64,000 nt of DNA from Phoronis australis (Eukaryota; Phoronida; Phoronidae). The stretch spans positions 323,450 to 387,449 of the forward strand of contig NMRA01000025.1 in assembly GCA_002633005.1 (NCBI GenBank), written 5' to 3'. Numbering within the stretch: position 1 is the stretch's first letter; the number at the start of each line of letters is the position of its first letter. The position numbers and the translations under genes are program-made. The notes below the pieces were generated by a model, which worked only from the letters and a program-made list of their open reading frames with translations, did no database searches and was not told the DNA's origin. Of this stretch, positions 35,430-47,420 are shown in pieces.

Positions 35430-36845
35430 GGTGTCAACTTATCGCTTGAATTCATCGTTTTGCACAAATAAATCTTCAAAATTCGATGTAAACTCCTTAC
35501 AAACGTGTTGTTTTATTTCACTGTTACGGATTTATATAAATTTGAACGGTGAAATACAGACGGGGGAACATAGCTGTGTGTTGTACTTTTAGACTTGCGA
35601 TTTTTTAGTTCTAAACACACAAAACGCTCGTTACTTCCAGCCAGTGGCTCGGAACCCAATCAGGCCCGCCGCGGCCGCCGGGACTGGACATCACGAACAT
35701 AAACCAGCTTAAGTTGGAAACTAAACCACCAGTCACGACAAGACTACATGTATAATACTGAGCCCAGAGAAATAATGTACACGTAATTATTTATGTGAAT
35801 TATCCACGGAACTGAAAACCTACTTATTAATTTGTCGGGCGGGCCGCGAAGTCAGGTTCCCCTTCCACAGAACCGTCAGGGCAAATGAAGGTTGTACAGT
35901 AACAACGATTCGAATAATGTATTTGTATACCTACATAAAGATTCCCCTATGTGATCATAACATATAGAATCGAATTATAGTTTCACAACAGCTTTCATTC
36001 AGCAAACACTGAATTAGCATGCGCTCACACGACCTCGGTGCCCGGTCAATTACCTTTATTGCATCTAAAGCCGGTGAACGCAGTGGTTTATTCATTAATT
36101 GCTTGCTTCTCAAAACATTTGCACTCACAAATATTCCAAAGGCATTACAAATTGCATCTAATGAGACAGACTTTGTTTCAGTTTTATATAACCATTGGTT
36201 AGGGTGAAAATAATTCGTTTTGAAACAGAACGCAGAATAATAAACATCTACATGGCAACTCGCCCGACGCCAATCCCGACTTAGTCGAGATCTCAGGCGA
36301 CGAAGACTTCACGGATACTGGGATCGTTAGGTTTCACAGGCTATCAGTTCAAACCGGAATACACTGATCAAGAAATACTAGAGAGGCGCCGTGAACATGC
36401 ACAGGCAACGGAACGTATGGATAGTTCTTTGGTAAGCCGGAATTCGTCAGAGAAATAACTGTCGACAGAATGCCGGCCACAGACACGGGTGATGTTTCAC
36501 GGTCTCATATGCAGTGTACTTTGCTATAATTACAACGTACTTTTCATTCTTCACTACCGCGAGCCACTTTCTAAGAATTTCGGGCTCTCTAGGAAGTCGA
36601 AAAAACGACATGCCCGCTCAGTTTCTTCGCAGCTTCATAATTCGGACAAGCGAGAACGATGCACCACAATACAGCGGCATTCCCTCTGCACATGAACCAC
36701 AGACGTCGCTGCGTATTTTTTCACCATCCTCACAGGTTAACGCGACACCTCTCGGCAAAGTGAGGTCGACTGCATAGGAGGCGACGTGGATATAGACCGA
36801 TTAAGACGGTAAAAAGACTAATTACATCGGGTGGCATTCTCCTTT
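35430..36845 (-). mobile_element. Kolobok-like DNA transposon remnant, copy 2 (inverted)
   Basis: Inverted relative of 14346-16047. It shares the end GGGTGGCATTCTCC (right boundary near 36845, flanked by TTGA, a decayed TTAA), the THAP-coding segment on the minus strand (about 36560-36700), the block around TTTTGAAACAGAACGCAGAA, and the block around AATTCATCG near 35450. The left end is lost or diverged before the gap. Reading frames are broken by indels. Confidence 0.7.
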
Positions 36846-36849
36846 GAAC

Positions 36850-39129
36850 CCTTTTATACATCCCGTCTCGAGACAATTCGAACAAAGCGAATAGAACTTG
36901 CGTGTACAGCAAGGCAGCATAACGCCCGAGGGTGTTTCCCACCACGCATGTTTTTAGTTTTTGAGCCAGTTAGCCAATATGAAATGAATACAATTAAAAT
37001 CTAACAAATAAGCATTTTTATGCCAAATTTATGCTATTTTCTATTTTTTTATTCTTGAAGAAGCTTCCCGCCAAATCCTGTTATGGCGGCCAGGGTGAGT
37101 GGAACACGTTTCAGTGGTGACTTGCAATGGACACAGAGCAAATCAGAAGACGAGGACCGGATTTGAGCGAGCCGGAAACTGGACAACTATTGAGCAAAAT
37201 AGACACTTACACCTGACGAGGGCCACAATGGTAAACCTGGGTGACACGTATTCAGTATTGCCATCATGAAATGAGCATGGTCTATAAACACGCAATTGAG
37301 TCTAAACACAATGCCTAGGTGTCCGGCTACAGCTGTAGCACACGATCTGGACGAGGGCCTGGCATCACTCGCCCTAGAATGGAAGCAATTTGCTCGTTAT
37401 TTATCATAAAATTTGCAAATGCACTTGCAAAGTACGTACGTGGCGAGTCCTACATCATAACGTCGCTTTTGCGTTTGGTCGAAACACGATTCCTTGAAAT
37501 GTGCTGAAAAAATGGTGGCGCCCGACCGAATTACATCACACTCTCATACGCAGACCAATGACAAAGAAGAGGAAATTTTTCAGGTGATGCATCATTCCAA
37601 AAAGTACAAGGCTTGTGTGATAAGAAATACTTTTTGTGATGTGAACTTAAACTGAAATTAACATTTTTGCTTGAATGAAGTCAAGACAACGATTAAATAG
37701 AAACGAAAAAAGAGGAAACTGGACATCAAAAAGAGGATATCGAAACCAAAAAGAGGAAATTTGAACAATTCAACATAAAGACGTTATCGGTCAACTTGCC
37801 GTTACTACAGCCACCACAAACGCACCCTTTCATGTCTGAAAAAGGTGGCTCTCCGCGGACTTTCCTCACAACTCCTCAGAACAATGGTGAAGACAACCCC
37901 CAAAAACAATTTTTTTTAATATTTGGCCTTTTTTCTTAAAAATTCTTTTTGAGACACATGGTCATGGTGGGAACTCTTTGAGGATGAATGTCAAGTTTGT
38001 CTAATGCCATTACTCAAGACACAAAACAGAACAAGTTAATTATATAATATATATTACCTCTCAAGCACACACACACAAACTAATAATAATGATTGCCGAT
38101 ACGAAATTTATTATAGTTCACAAGGGGCTCAGTGTCTCCTTAGGGTCCTACACGTGCCACAACTTTGGCTTGTCAGCATCATAGATTTTCCATTGCTTGG
38201 ACAAATGCTACAAGTTACGTCGAATGCACACGCGAGAAATGTATCCGATTGTACGAAGAATTCAATTTCGGAAGCCAATTTGATAGAAAAAAACACCCAT
38301 TTTCATCCACAATAGTTTTACTTATTTTAGCCAGTGCTTTGTTTCCTGGGAGTCATCGCTAATGTGATAATTGCCCTGATCCACACAAAAGGAGCGATTC
38401 CAAAGTTTCTGATGGTAAAGGGTTCTGTCTGCCACCTTATTTGCGAATTTCTTTGACATTGTGGGGGAAGGAAATAAAAGCACGCATTTATTTGCGGGCA
38501 GGTTGACAGATTTTGCCACTGCAACAGCAAAAGATCGAGTTTGAGAAGGGCCAGCCAATGGTTTGAAAAAGTGGCGGCATAGTGGGCCTAACGTGTTTTA
38601 AACAGTTTAAAAGCTGAATGGAATATCATTGTCCCTATGACGTCAAATCTGTCTGAAATAGTGGTGGTAACAGCAGATCAAGCCGTGACGTGAATACGTA
38701 AAAATGGGGGGCCTAGCTGGAGACTGAAATAGAAAATATTTTGATATGATCATTTTGCTCAAACCGGGTATAGGTCGCTAGTTTAAAGGGGCAATAGTCC
38801 GAATAACGCTGACTGTTGGTCTTCAAGGACTATAACAACATGCACTTTCTCTTTCAGTTATCTTTTAAGATGAAATATGAATTAAAATTTTTATTTGGTC
38901 AGTGTTCGTTATTTCCACGCACGCACGCACACACACACATAAGACAGGGATTGGACATTCTACTATTAATGGACGTGAGGCCATGTGTCTCATGATGTGT
39001 GTTGCAGCTCGTTGGTATATTAACCGTTTTGCTACATCCCCTAAAAAGCGCCTAATAAAAATCGACGTTGGCCGTTTTTGTTCCACACAACCCACTTTCA
39101 ATGAAACGTAGTTAGAATCACTCAGTTAA
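36850..39129. other. Spacer with simple-sequence tracts
   Basis: No gene recognised. Small AAAAAGAGGAAA-type direct repeats lie at 37705-37765, an AT tract near 38040-38055, short CA runs at 38068-38080, and ACGCACGCACGCACACACAC at 38919-38938. Confidence 0.5.
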
Positions 39130-39134
39130 ATCAC

Positions 39135-39349
39135 TATGCCCGCACTCAGCCTTCAATATGGGGGGTTCGAATTTCTGACGAAGTGGACAAAACGGGGGCA
39201 CCACCCGTGAAGTGCGCGTTTCTTCTTGTTTAGTGGACTTTTGTCTCATTTTCTCGCACTTTTTGTTTCTCAGAGGCGAACCTTTTCGCCACTTCGCCAA
39301 ATGGGGGCTCCTTTGAGCCCCCCCCCCCACCGCCCTGGGTGCGCGCATG
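39135..39349. mobile_element. MITE, CATGCGCGCACCCA family, copy B (inverted, 5-bp TSD)
   Basis: Reverse orientation relative to copies A and C. The right end CTGGGTGCGCGCATG and left end TATGCCCGCACTCAG are inverted. Direct ATCAC flanks both sides (39130-39134 and 39350-39354). The interior carries the shared CGCCAAATGGGGGCTC core. Confidence 0.85.
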
Positions 39350-39641
39350 ATCACTGTGTTCTAGGAATGTTGGGGGTCCGGCCGTTCCACGTATGATTGT
39401 TGCGTGTTTTGTTAGTCCGTTACCAGCTTTTCTAACACGATGGCCGCAGATACAGCCGATTAGTCGCCAGTACTTGAAAAACGTCTGCCTCCAGCGTTCA
39501 ACTTGACGTAATTTCAGAACTTTTAATAAGCCCCAGTTCTTTGAAAAGGAGGCAAAAATGATTACACAGTGGATATCCTCACATTTAGATATAAATCGCA
39601 AGTAAAAACTTGCAGTCTGATTTCAGTTCTTGGTGGAAAAC

Positions 39642-39800
39642 CAGTGGCGCATTTAGAGGGGGGCCAAGGGGGCCATGGCACCCCTAAAATTCTCCCAGAT
39701 TCCATAAACCAGTTCGGGGGTGCGAATGTCCGACAGGCAAAATGCTGTCTAATACTCTGCCATGCCCCCCCCCCAACTCAAAATCCTGGATCCGCCCCTG
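39642..39800. mobile_element. hAT-like MITE
   Basis: The left end CAGTGGCGCATTTAGAGGGG and the right end CTGGATCCGCCCCTG form an imperfect inverted repeat of the CAGNGGCGGATCCAGG type, common at hAT element ends. The interior is rich in G and C runs. I could not find a convincing 8-bp target duplication, so the superfamily call is tentative. Confidence 0.5.
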
Positions 39801-40164
39801 CAAACTGCAGAATGATATAGTTATATTTACAAACATACAATGCAGTGCTTGCCGACAGTTAAGAAATAATCATTTTTTGAAGTTGGTGCACGTTTAAACA
39901 AGATTTTAAATCTCAGCCTCCTCGTTTCCAAAAAGTAGTAAGGCCTACTCTGCATCCACAGCTGTCAAGACATTCCTCACAATATCGCTAAGGCTGAACA
40001 TGGGAACCCCTTTAAAATCCTTTTGAAAAAGCACTCGCTGCCCATTAATAAATAAGATGATTTTAAAATCTTTGAGGACCATGATGTACATGTACTAGCA
40101 TTTTGCTAAACATGTATTGTGTATATTGCACTGTGTCCCCGTTAAATAATCCAAAAGTATTCAG

Positions 40165-40310
40165 AATAATAATAATAATGATAACAATAACGAGTAATAG
40201 AGATAGCGGTATTGTAGTAATAACAGTGAAAGTAGTAATGAATAGCAGTAGTAGAAATGTAGTACATGTAGGTAATAGTAACAACGATGATAATGGTTCG
40301 GCAAATTCAT
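40165..40310 (+). repeat. AAT/GTA-rich low-complexity tract
   Basis: Imperfect trinucleotide runs (AATAATAATAATGATAACAA and AGTAGTAGAAATGTAGT). Not coding. Confidence 0.8.
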
Positions 40311-40726
40311 GCCGTCATTCCGGAGTGTATTCCTATAGTTATACGAAAAGTGCCGCCCAAAAGGCTGTTTTTTCATAGCAAAATATACTCTCCAAAATGC
40401 TGTCATTTTGGACAAAATACTATCTAAAAGGGTGCCTTTTCTGAATTTCTGGAACAGTCACTTTTTTGTCCGAGCCATCTCTCTAAACGGGTAGGTATCC
40501 AAAATTTTTCGGCGGCATCCCTAGTCCAAAAATACTTCAGTATCCCCGGCCGTGTCAGATACCACTTGTGCGTGATTTTGGTCAGTTTCTTTGCCGGTAA
40601 TATGACGTTGATTCCGTAAAATGTAACAATGCTTCATTCGTCGCTTGGGCATTCGCCGTAAAATTAACTACGTAAAATGCAACACTAAACTTATTGCATT
40701 TTAGAAGGGTAAAATGTAACAATGAC

Positions 40727-40754
40727 GTAAAATGTAACAATTGTTACATTTTAC
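40727..40754. repeat. Perfect 28-bp palindrome
   Basis: GTAAAATGTAACAA followed immediately by its exact reverse complement. The same half-site (GTAAAATGTAACAATG) occurs nearby at 40616-40633 and 40709-40724, so a repeated word has been joined to its inverted copy. Confidence 0.9.
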
Positions 40755-41466
40755 GGATTATCACTGCACTGTCCAAAATTTCTCTCAGTGTATGCAATTG
40801 TTTACTCAAGACAGCTTCAAATGCCAGTCGTGGCACTCACTATCATTACTCTATAGGCGTCAAGCGTCCAAACCATGACTTTACAGTAATATTCACGACG
40901 GGAGGTGCGAGCTGATCCACGCACGCACGCTGTGCGGTGACGAGGAATATGGGACGTGCACATTTCGACGCAGCGGCAGCAGGTTTGCGCATATTAGGGA
41001 TTCTTGAAACATTGTTTGATAGACTTCCTGTGCCTACTTCATGGCAGCGCACTACAGGAGGCTGGGGCTACTGCCCCACTCACACTTGCCCATGCAATTT
41101 GTGGGGACAACCAAATTCAGTGAAGTAAGCTCACTTAGGGACAGTTTGCGCAAAGGAAGCACCAATTGTCGCAGCACAACCGAAACGCATTGGGTGCATT
41201 GACTGTTCAAGTCTCCAGATACTTGGAGGGACTGGCGAGATGCAATTGACGGTGACTAAAAGCAAACGCGGTATATGGACGTCTACCAGCGATATTGTGA
41301 AGTTATGTCCTACAGTATGTACTACATTTACCAGTGAAGCTTGAAATCGTTTTTTACGTCAGAAAAATGTTTCCAGTGTAACTTTAATTTGCAACCAGAA
41401 TTCCACTGCGCCCAAAATTGTATGTATATATCAACAATGTATCTCGCGACGGCTTGCGCTCGCTGG

Positions 41467-41525
41467 CTGGTTCCCTGCGTCCTTAGTCCGGCTACCGCCC
41501 CACCTAGCGGCTCGCAGGGAACCAG
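41467..41525. repeat. Inverted repeat with 13-bp perfect stem
   Basis: CTGGTTCCCTGCG (41467-41479) and its exact reverse complement (41513-41525) around a 33-base loop. The stem extends imperfectly outward (GCGCTCGCTGG against CCAGTGAGCG). Confidence 0.85.
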
Positions 41526-43763
41526 TGAGCGACTTGCGTAGGCTATACTGCCAAGACAGAGGTTAGCGGAACTATCCATAGCCACAAAGGAAAATACCGA
41601 CGGCATGTTCTTCTAATGTATGTAGAAACTCGCAGGGTTGGGAGTTTGTCCTCCCCAGCCCGGTGACAGCCGAACTTTCAAATTGTTTCAACAGTTTGTG
41701 GCCACTTGCACAATGTAAAGCAAGATTGGGACTCACTGTTTGTGGCGTTACAGCCCAAGCAGTCCATGTGTCAATATATATTCAGTGTTACACAGTGATC
41801 CTTCAGCTTCGATCGATAAACCCATGCACGACAGAAAACCCAAGTGCGACAACAGAAAAACACACAATGAAGACTCCTTAAAAATTTAACGTGTATTTAT
41901 TCATTGAAAGTAAAATATATTCAACAACAATAAAAAATAACTTATAAAAATTACGCCAAAAAGCTCAGTTGGACTTGACACCTTTACCCGAGCTTCAGTC
42001 TATTGTGTGGTCTATGAGCAAATCACAATGAAAAATGGCCAACATCTCACGGAATAATTCAGCGAGTGTATGGTAACCCGAAACGGAATACCAAAATGTC
42101 ATCAAAATGTCATAAAAAGATCATTCTCGAGCTGGATGACCTCCCAAATTAACTTGACTAACGCACCGCGGCGCATTTTAAAGTTCCATTCAACGGCGAA
42201 TACTTTCAATAACGGCTAATAGGCCTACACACAAAACGCATAAGTCAACAATAGCAAATTAAAACAACACTTGCACACTTTCAGACCTTTCACAATTTTA
42301 AAAAACGATTGAGGTATATACTCATTGTATAATTCGGGGGATTTCAACTACGACATTGCTGTCGTTTTTCAAATGCGAATGGTTATGGGTGTCAGCTTGT
42401 AAACACCCGGTGACATCACAGATAACTAGTCGACGAAATTTATATGGCGCGCGTCGTGCACCCGCAGCACTTCGCGAAAAACATTTGCAAACATAAATAT
42501 ATGCATACGTATATTGACTCGAGGTTCGCTTTCAATCTTTTTAATACTAATCCGATGGTCATACTCGCGCCAAATACATATGTTGCACAGGACCCGTGCT
42601 TTCAATTCAGGTACGCTCACGTGACAAATGTTTTCCGTCAAATTATTTACATGTCACCAAGTTGTCAGTGACGTCCCCGGCTGCTTAAGAGCCGACAAAA
42701 CTCCAACAATGCATTTCTAAAACGCCAGCAGCGCCGTAGATGAAATCTCCCGAAGTGTTCAAGTAATTATACCAATACGCTGTAATGCGCTCAGCTCATG
42801 TCACAGTCAATTCGCCCAATATTCAAAAGCAGGTTCCTTCCTTCGAGATGCTACTCAACTTGGCCGTAGTCATTTGTTTGAAAACTAAACACCACTCACT
42901 AGGTGAGATGGTTGTACGAAACTTCGTCGTATTTCAAGGGATACGGGAGGGAAAAAACAACCCCAAGCGTGCAAGTACCACAACACGATCATTGACAGAA
43001 GTCCTACAAAATGACGCAATCTCGAAATTTGACGACGCAAATGGAACGTCACGGATATCTCCCTTGTCCTGGAGGTAGGAAAACGCGTTGATACATCGGC
43101 TTCGTTTTAGAACTATCTTGTTGATTATAATAACCATATAGGAATATATCGCGCACACAGATACTTCTCAAGTTTATCCAACTTTCGGAGCTGCAGCCCT
43201 CATCACCGCAGCAAGATGTCGCTGCATGGCATTGGAGGTCGAATACAATTAATGCAAAAGCAAGACTTCGCGAGATTACGTGAGATATTGCCGTGTATTT
43301 CAAATGAGAGCACGTGACTTTGACTAGGTTTTAGCTAGGTACTACCGTAGATCCTAGCGTTACTGAACGCAGCCCTGGTATAGCTCTCTAAACATACTTC
43401 CAGCCAGCTTGTAACGTTCGCTACAGAAAACGCTCTCCGTTGGTCCACGTTTTCTACACTGTTACTGATACATAATGATGTTGAAATTGAAGAGGTAAAG
43501 GCTATTGAGCTAACTACAGTAACACAGGTGACGAAGCCTATTAAAACTGGGCAAATACTTTAAACAGAACCACCTTTTGTGGTGAACTTTCAAAAACATG
43601 CCGTTATTGGACGCTACGCTGGTCTGATAAATTTCAAGTGCAGAAGACAGTTGCTTTCCTGAATCACACGGACATAAGGACACGACGTCAAAATTCCTGG
43701 TTAAAATAAACCCTTTTCTTGGTTCAATCATCCGTTGTTGATTACATACAGTCACGTCTTCCT

Positions 43764-43834
43764 AACAACATTTAGCGCTAACAACATTTAGCGCTAACAA
43801 CATTTTGCGTTAACAACATTTAGCGCTAACAACA
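43764..43834 (+). repeat. 17-bp minisatellite, 4 units
   Basis: Unit AACAACATTTAGCGCTA in four copies, with ATTTTGCGTTA in one. Confidence 0.95.
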
Positions 43835-46800
43835 CACCCGTTTCGAAAACAAAATAATCGTAGTTGCATATGCACATTAACTCGTCAATAACAATTCCTC
43901 AGCATGAAACAACACTAGTAGACGTGACGTGAAAAAGTCCAGCTCAACAAAGTTGCGAATATACTTTTCTACCAAGTGGTACTCAATGCACTCTAAAACA
44001 ACCACTACTGCTTTTTCACTTGTTCTGACCGCCACAGTGACGTCAAACGTGACAGAGTTGGTAGCTTGTACTACACCAAGTTCTTATTTTCCATTAACCC
44101 TATTTTCCTTTAACATCACAGTACATGAGTAGCAGCACACTTTCGAAACACACATTCGCAGAAAGTGAAGACGTGTAATTCATAAATAAGCATCAAGTAT
44201 CGGTAGACAACAGTGAAGAGTTCTGGCCGCCATGGTAGACACGGTTAATAAAGAGGATGAACTTAGTGAATACCTAACGCAATACCTAACGAAATCTCGC
44301 TTCACTGGACACCGGCTAGTTATCCGAATATCCGTGAAGGGCGCAGCTCTCTGCGACCATCTAGTTCCCATACACCATAAAAGTCCAGCTATAGACCCAA
44401 TTCACGCGGCGGACATTAAAATCCAAAGCGAGGCTCACTGTGATAAACAAAGCAGAAGTTGTAGTTGGGCGATTTTGGGGATTCAAACACGGAACATGAT
44501 CAGCATTTGACGAGGGATCTGAAATGCTATTGGTTTAAGCTCAAATATGTTATAACTTAACTTTCATTTTTATCAGCCCAGCCCAGCCCGTCTACATACA
44601 ATCTGATCGGAGATTAGAGCAATTATCGAACAAAAAAGCGCAGGCCCTCCAACCATAAATGCCAGAATGGAGTTAATCAGTCGTGTAAGATATTGGCTAC
44701 GGGGGTAAACTTCCCAACTTGTTGTTGGGCTACAGAATCGAACAAGTTGGGCGCAACGGGATGTCGCCGTCATGTTTTGAGTCCAACCTGGATATTAAAT
44801 CTTAAAAATGTGTCGATAATAGACCACAGAGACGTAGAAAAATACATTAGAGAACAATGCACCAAAGAGTTGTTTGACAAAAGGGTATAAATTTTTTCCG
44901 GAAAACTAGGTTCGAAACATGAAAAGTAAATATGACCAAACTGCGGCGATCGTAGTGTTACGGATTGCGTATTAGGCTGAATGTAGGGTTACTTTTCTTC
45001 TTGCAAATTGTTGATAAAAATGCTTTCTACACGAACCAGGTTATCTGCTTGTATTGTTGACGAGGTGGAAGATATATTCGACAGTGGTGGCTCATCGCAT
45101 TTTGCTGTCATGCGCAATAGAGTCACATCTGGTTTATTTGTTGATCAACCTGGTGAGGTAGGGACTACCGGGATTAACAGTTGATTTTTCATTGATCTGA
45201 AAGAATAACTGATGATATAAAATATATTTTTATTAAAATAAAAAACCAGGCTCGTAATTGAAAATAAAAATTATTTGACCATTTAAGTTTTAAATTTTGA
45301 AAAAAATTAACGAGCACAGCCCCGCTTTGGCATTATATCCAGGTTCTCATTCAATCCCTTGCATACATTCACAAGCAATTATTTGACCATCAATTCTGCT
45401 TTCTTGGTTTTAACAATTCTTACGTCTATTTTATGTGTTAGGTTTCAAATATCAATCTGAACCAAGTTGAATTTTAAAATTAAAACACCTAATTCGTTCG
45501 TCCAAAGCATAACCTAGTTTTAGAGCTCAATTTCAGTTAACCGGACAGAGCAAGCATTGTTATCATGTTTCTTCAGGGGCATCGTTCATCCAAGGGAAAA
45601 GGTGCCTGTGCCTTCTGAGGGGAATTTTTTCGCCGAGCGAAGTGAGGGGAAAAATCTACCTCCCGATCAACATCAATAGCACCCCCTGGCGCCCTGTTGC
45701 AAGCTCTCACAGGCTCTCTCTCAAGTAGCATTTTGTGCTCTTTCAAATTGTCACTTGGGTGGTTACAGGTGATTTGAACTTCGGAGAGAGCTTTTCTATC
45801 CCTATGGGAATTTTAGGCCTCGGCATTTCGGGGAATTTTTCAATATTTTTTAGAGTAGAATAAGGCTGATATTCGGCTCCAAAATCGAGGGATTGAGGGC
45901 CCTGTCCTTTTTGGAAAGAAAAATGCATCATCTTTCAAACCGTAGTAATGAAAACACAGCCTCATGGCTGGCCGAAGATTCTCCGGTCGTTGCTATGATG
46001 CTCGGCAACCGAGATGCGACAAAATATGGCCTCTAGTAATTTTTCGAAAACATTTAAATTTAACACGGACATGTTTTCCTTCGTCGCTGTTTATGGCAAA
46101 GACCCAACGCTTTCAAATCTCAACGTCCTTAGGGATTGTAAAACAGACAGTTGGGTGTCCGTATTTTTCTAGCCCGTCCGACCAACGCGGAATACAACCC
46201 CGAGTATGCAGATGAGCCAACAGAGTTATCGTAGCGAGCTTCGTTTTGGAACGCGCCTCCTGTCGGCGTGAATTGGGTCTACACCGCACTGAACGTGATT
46301 TTCAATTTCCAGACGCCCAGTTGCGACAGCTCGACATCACTGTGAGGAAACGCATCTAATATAACAGTACGCTAAACAACATCGCTAGAGGACTTCATCT
46401 CAATTCGCTAGGACGAAATAGTCAGTAACCTAACTATCAGCGCTCAATACTTACCTTTTGTTCCCAGACAGAAAGGCACAAAAAACGGCGATAGAACATA
46501 TGCATGTATCCAAGGACCACAGATCTGAAACCAAGCTTGGCACACGCTAGAACAGACAAGGAATGTAAAAATGTTTCCACCCACCCGCAATTCTCCGTAG
46601 TCACTGGAAAAACAGGACAAAGCTTCAGTTGATTAAATGGATGTTTCTCTCAAAGCTGGCAGCTAAGCAAAGCCACAGAGTGTGTTATCGATTCCTCAGC
46701 AATAATGTCATCTTTTGCACATACTCATGCTTCAAAGATAAAAGTTCTAAGAGGACACACAAACTATCCACAACTTTGGGTTTATGTTCACAACTTATAT

Positions 46801-47028
46801 AAAACCAGCAAATTGTCCAACAATCTTCATATTTACGAAAGTATGTACATCCCTGACAGATTCGTAGGACAGTGAACAGCAGCCTCAGAAAGTAAAACCC
46901 TAAAATAAAATCAGCGGTGTAACAATAGGCCAAAGTTAACGTGACAGCAGGAGCTTGAAATTAGATCAGGATTTCTTGAGTACCGCCTGTTGTTTGGAAA
47001 TGGCGAAAGATGTTTGATCAGTCCAAGG
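43835..47028. other. Spacer, no gene recognised
   Basis: Contains an 11-bp perfect hairpin stem (CCCAACTTGTT at 44713-44723 with its complement at 44741-44751), a SINE-tail word near 45340-45380, and an ORF of 92 codons at 44232-44510 with a strong start context. None of the other short frames is supported. Confidence 0.45.
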
Positions 47029-47189
47029 CCCGTTCCAAGAAACAGACTTAAGTTCATTTTTGACTTAAGTCTAAGATTTGTCTCAACTTCGAAACTTTGA
47101 AAATTCCACATCCGGTAAGATGGTCAAAATTAAGACAGAACTTTAACTCAAAATTTAAAGTTAAACTTAAGATCTCTTTCTTGAAACGG
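47029..47189. mobile_element. Short inverted-repeat element (MITE-like)
   Basis: The left end CCGTTCCAAGAAACAGACTT is the imperfect inverse of the right end CTCTTTCTTGAAACGG. The interior repeats ACTTAAGT-type words. A reverse-oriented partial relative lies at ~10750-10845. The minus-strand frame MWNFQSFEVETNLRLKSK over its left half, similar to FPSFEAETNLRLNSK at 10770, reflects the shared DNA and not a gene. Confidence 0.6.
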
Positions 47190-47281
47190 TCTTGAGACAA
47201 TTTTAAGTTTTATCTTTCCTACGAAATTGCCGGAGGGTGTGCATGTTGTAGACAGAGCAATTATTGCCGTCAACCTTGTCG

Positions 47282-47420
47282 TTTTTAACTTTGGACTGAC
47301 ACAGACGCCATTTACTTTTAACTTTGGACTGACACAGACGCCGTTTACTTTTAACTTTGGACTGACACAGACGCCATTTACTTTTAACTTTGGACTGACA
47401 CAGACGCCATTTACTTTTAA
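47282..47420 (+). repeat. 33-bp minisatellite, 4 units
   Basis: Unit TTTTAACTTTGGACTGACAC followed by AGACGCCATTTAC, nearly identical copies. One frame reads FNFGLTQTPFT four times because 33 is a multiple of 3. There is no coding context around it. Confidence 0.95.

Larger units (their letters stand above)
39801..43763. other. Spacer with hairpins and low-complexity tracts
   Basis: No gene recognised. It holds an AAT-rich tract (40165-40310), related GTAAAATGTAACA words (40614-40754) including a 28-bp palindrome, and a GC-rich hairpin (41467-41525). Short frames at 41663-41881 and 42785-43078 have no recognisable motif. Confidence 0.5.

Noticed and set aside
46911-47111. Frame resembling a conserved peptide (ETNLRLKSK)
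   Set aside because: The similarity to 10770-10810 comes from a shared short repeat element, found in opposite orientations.
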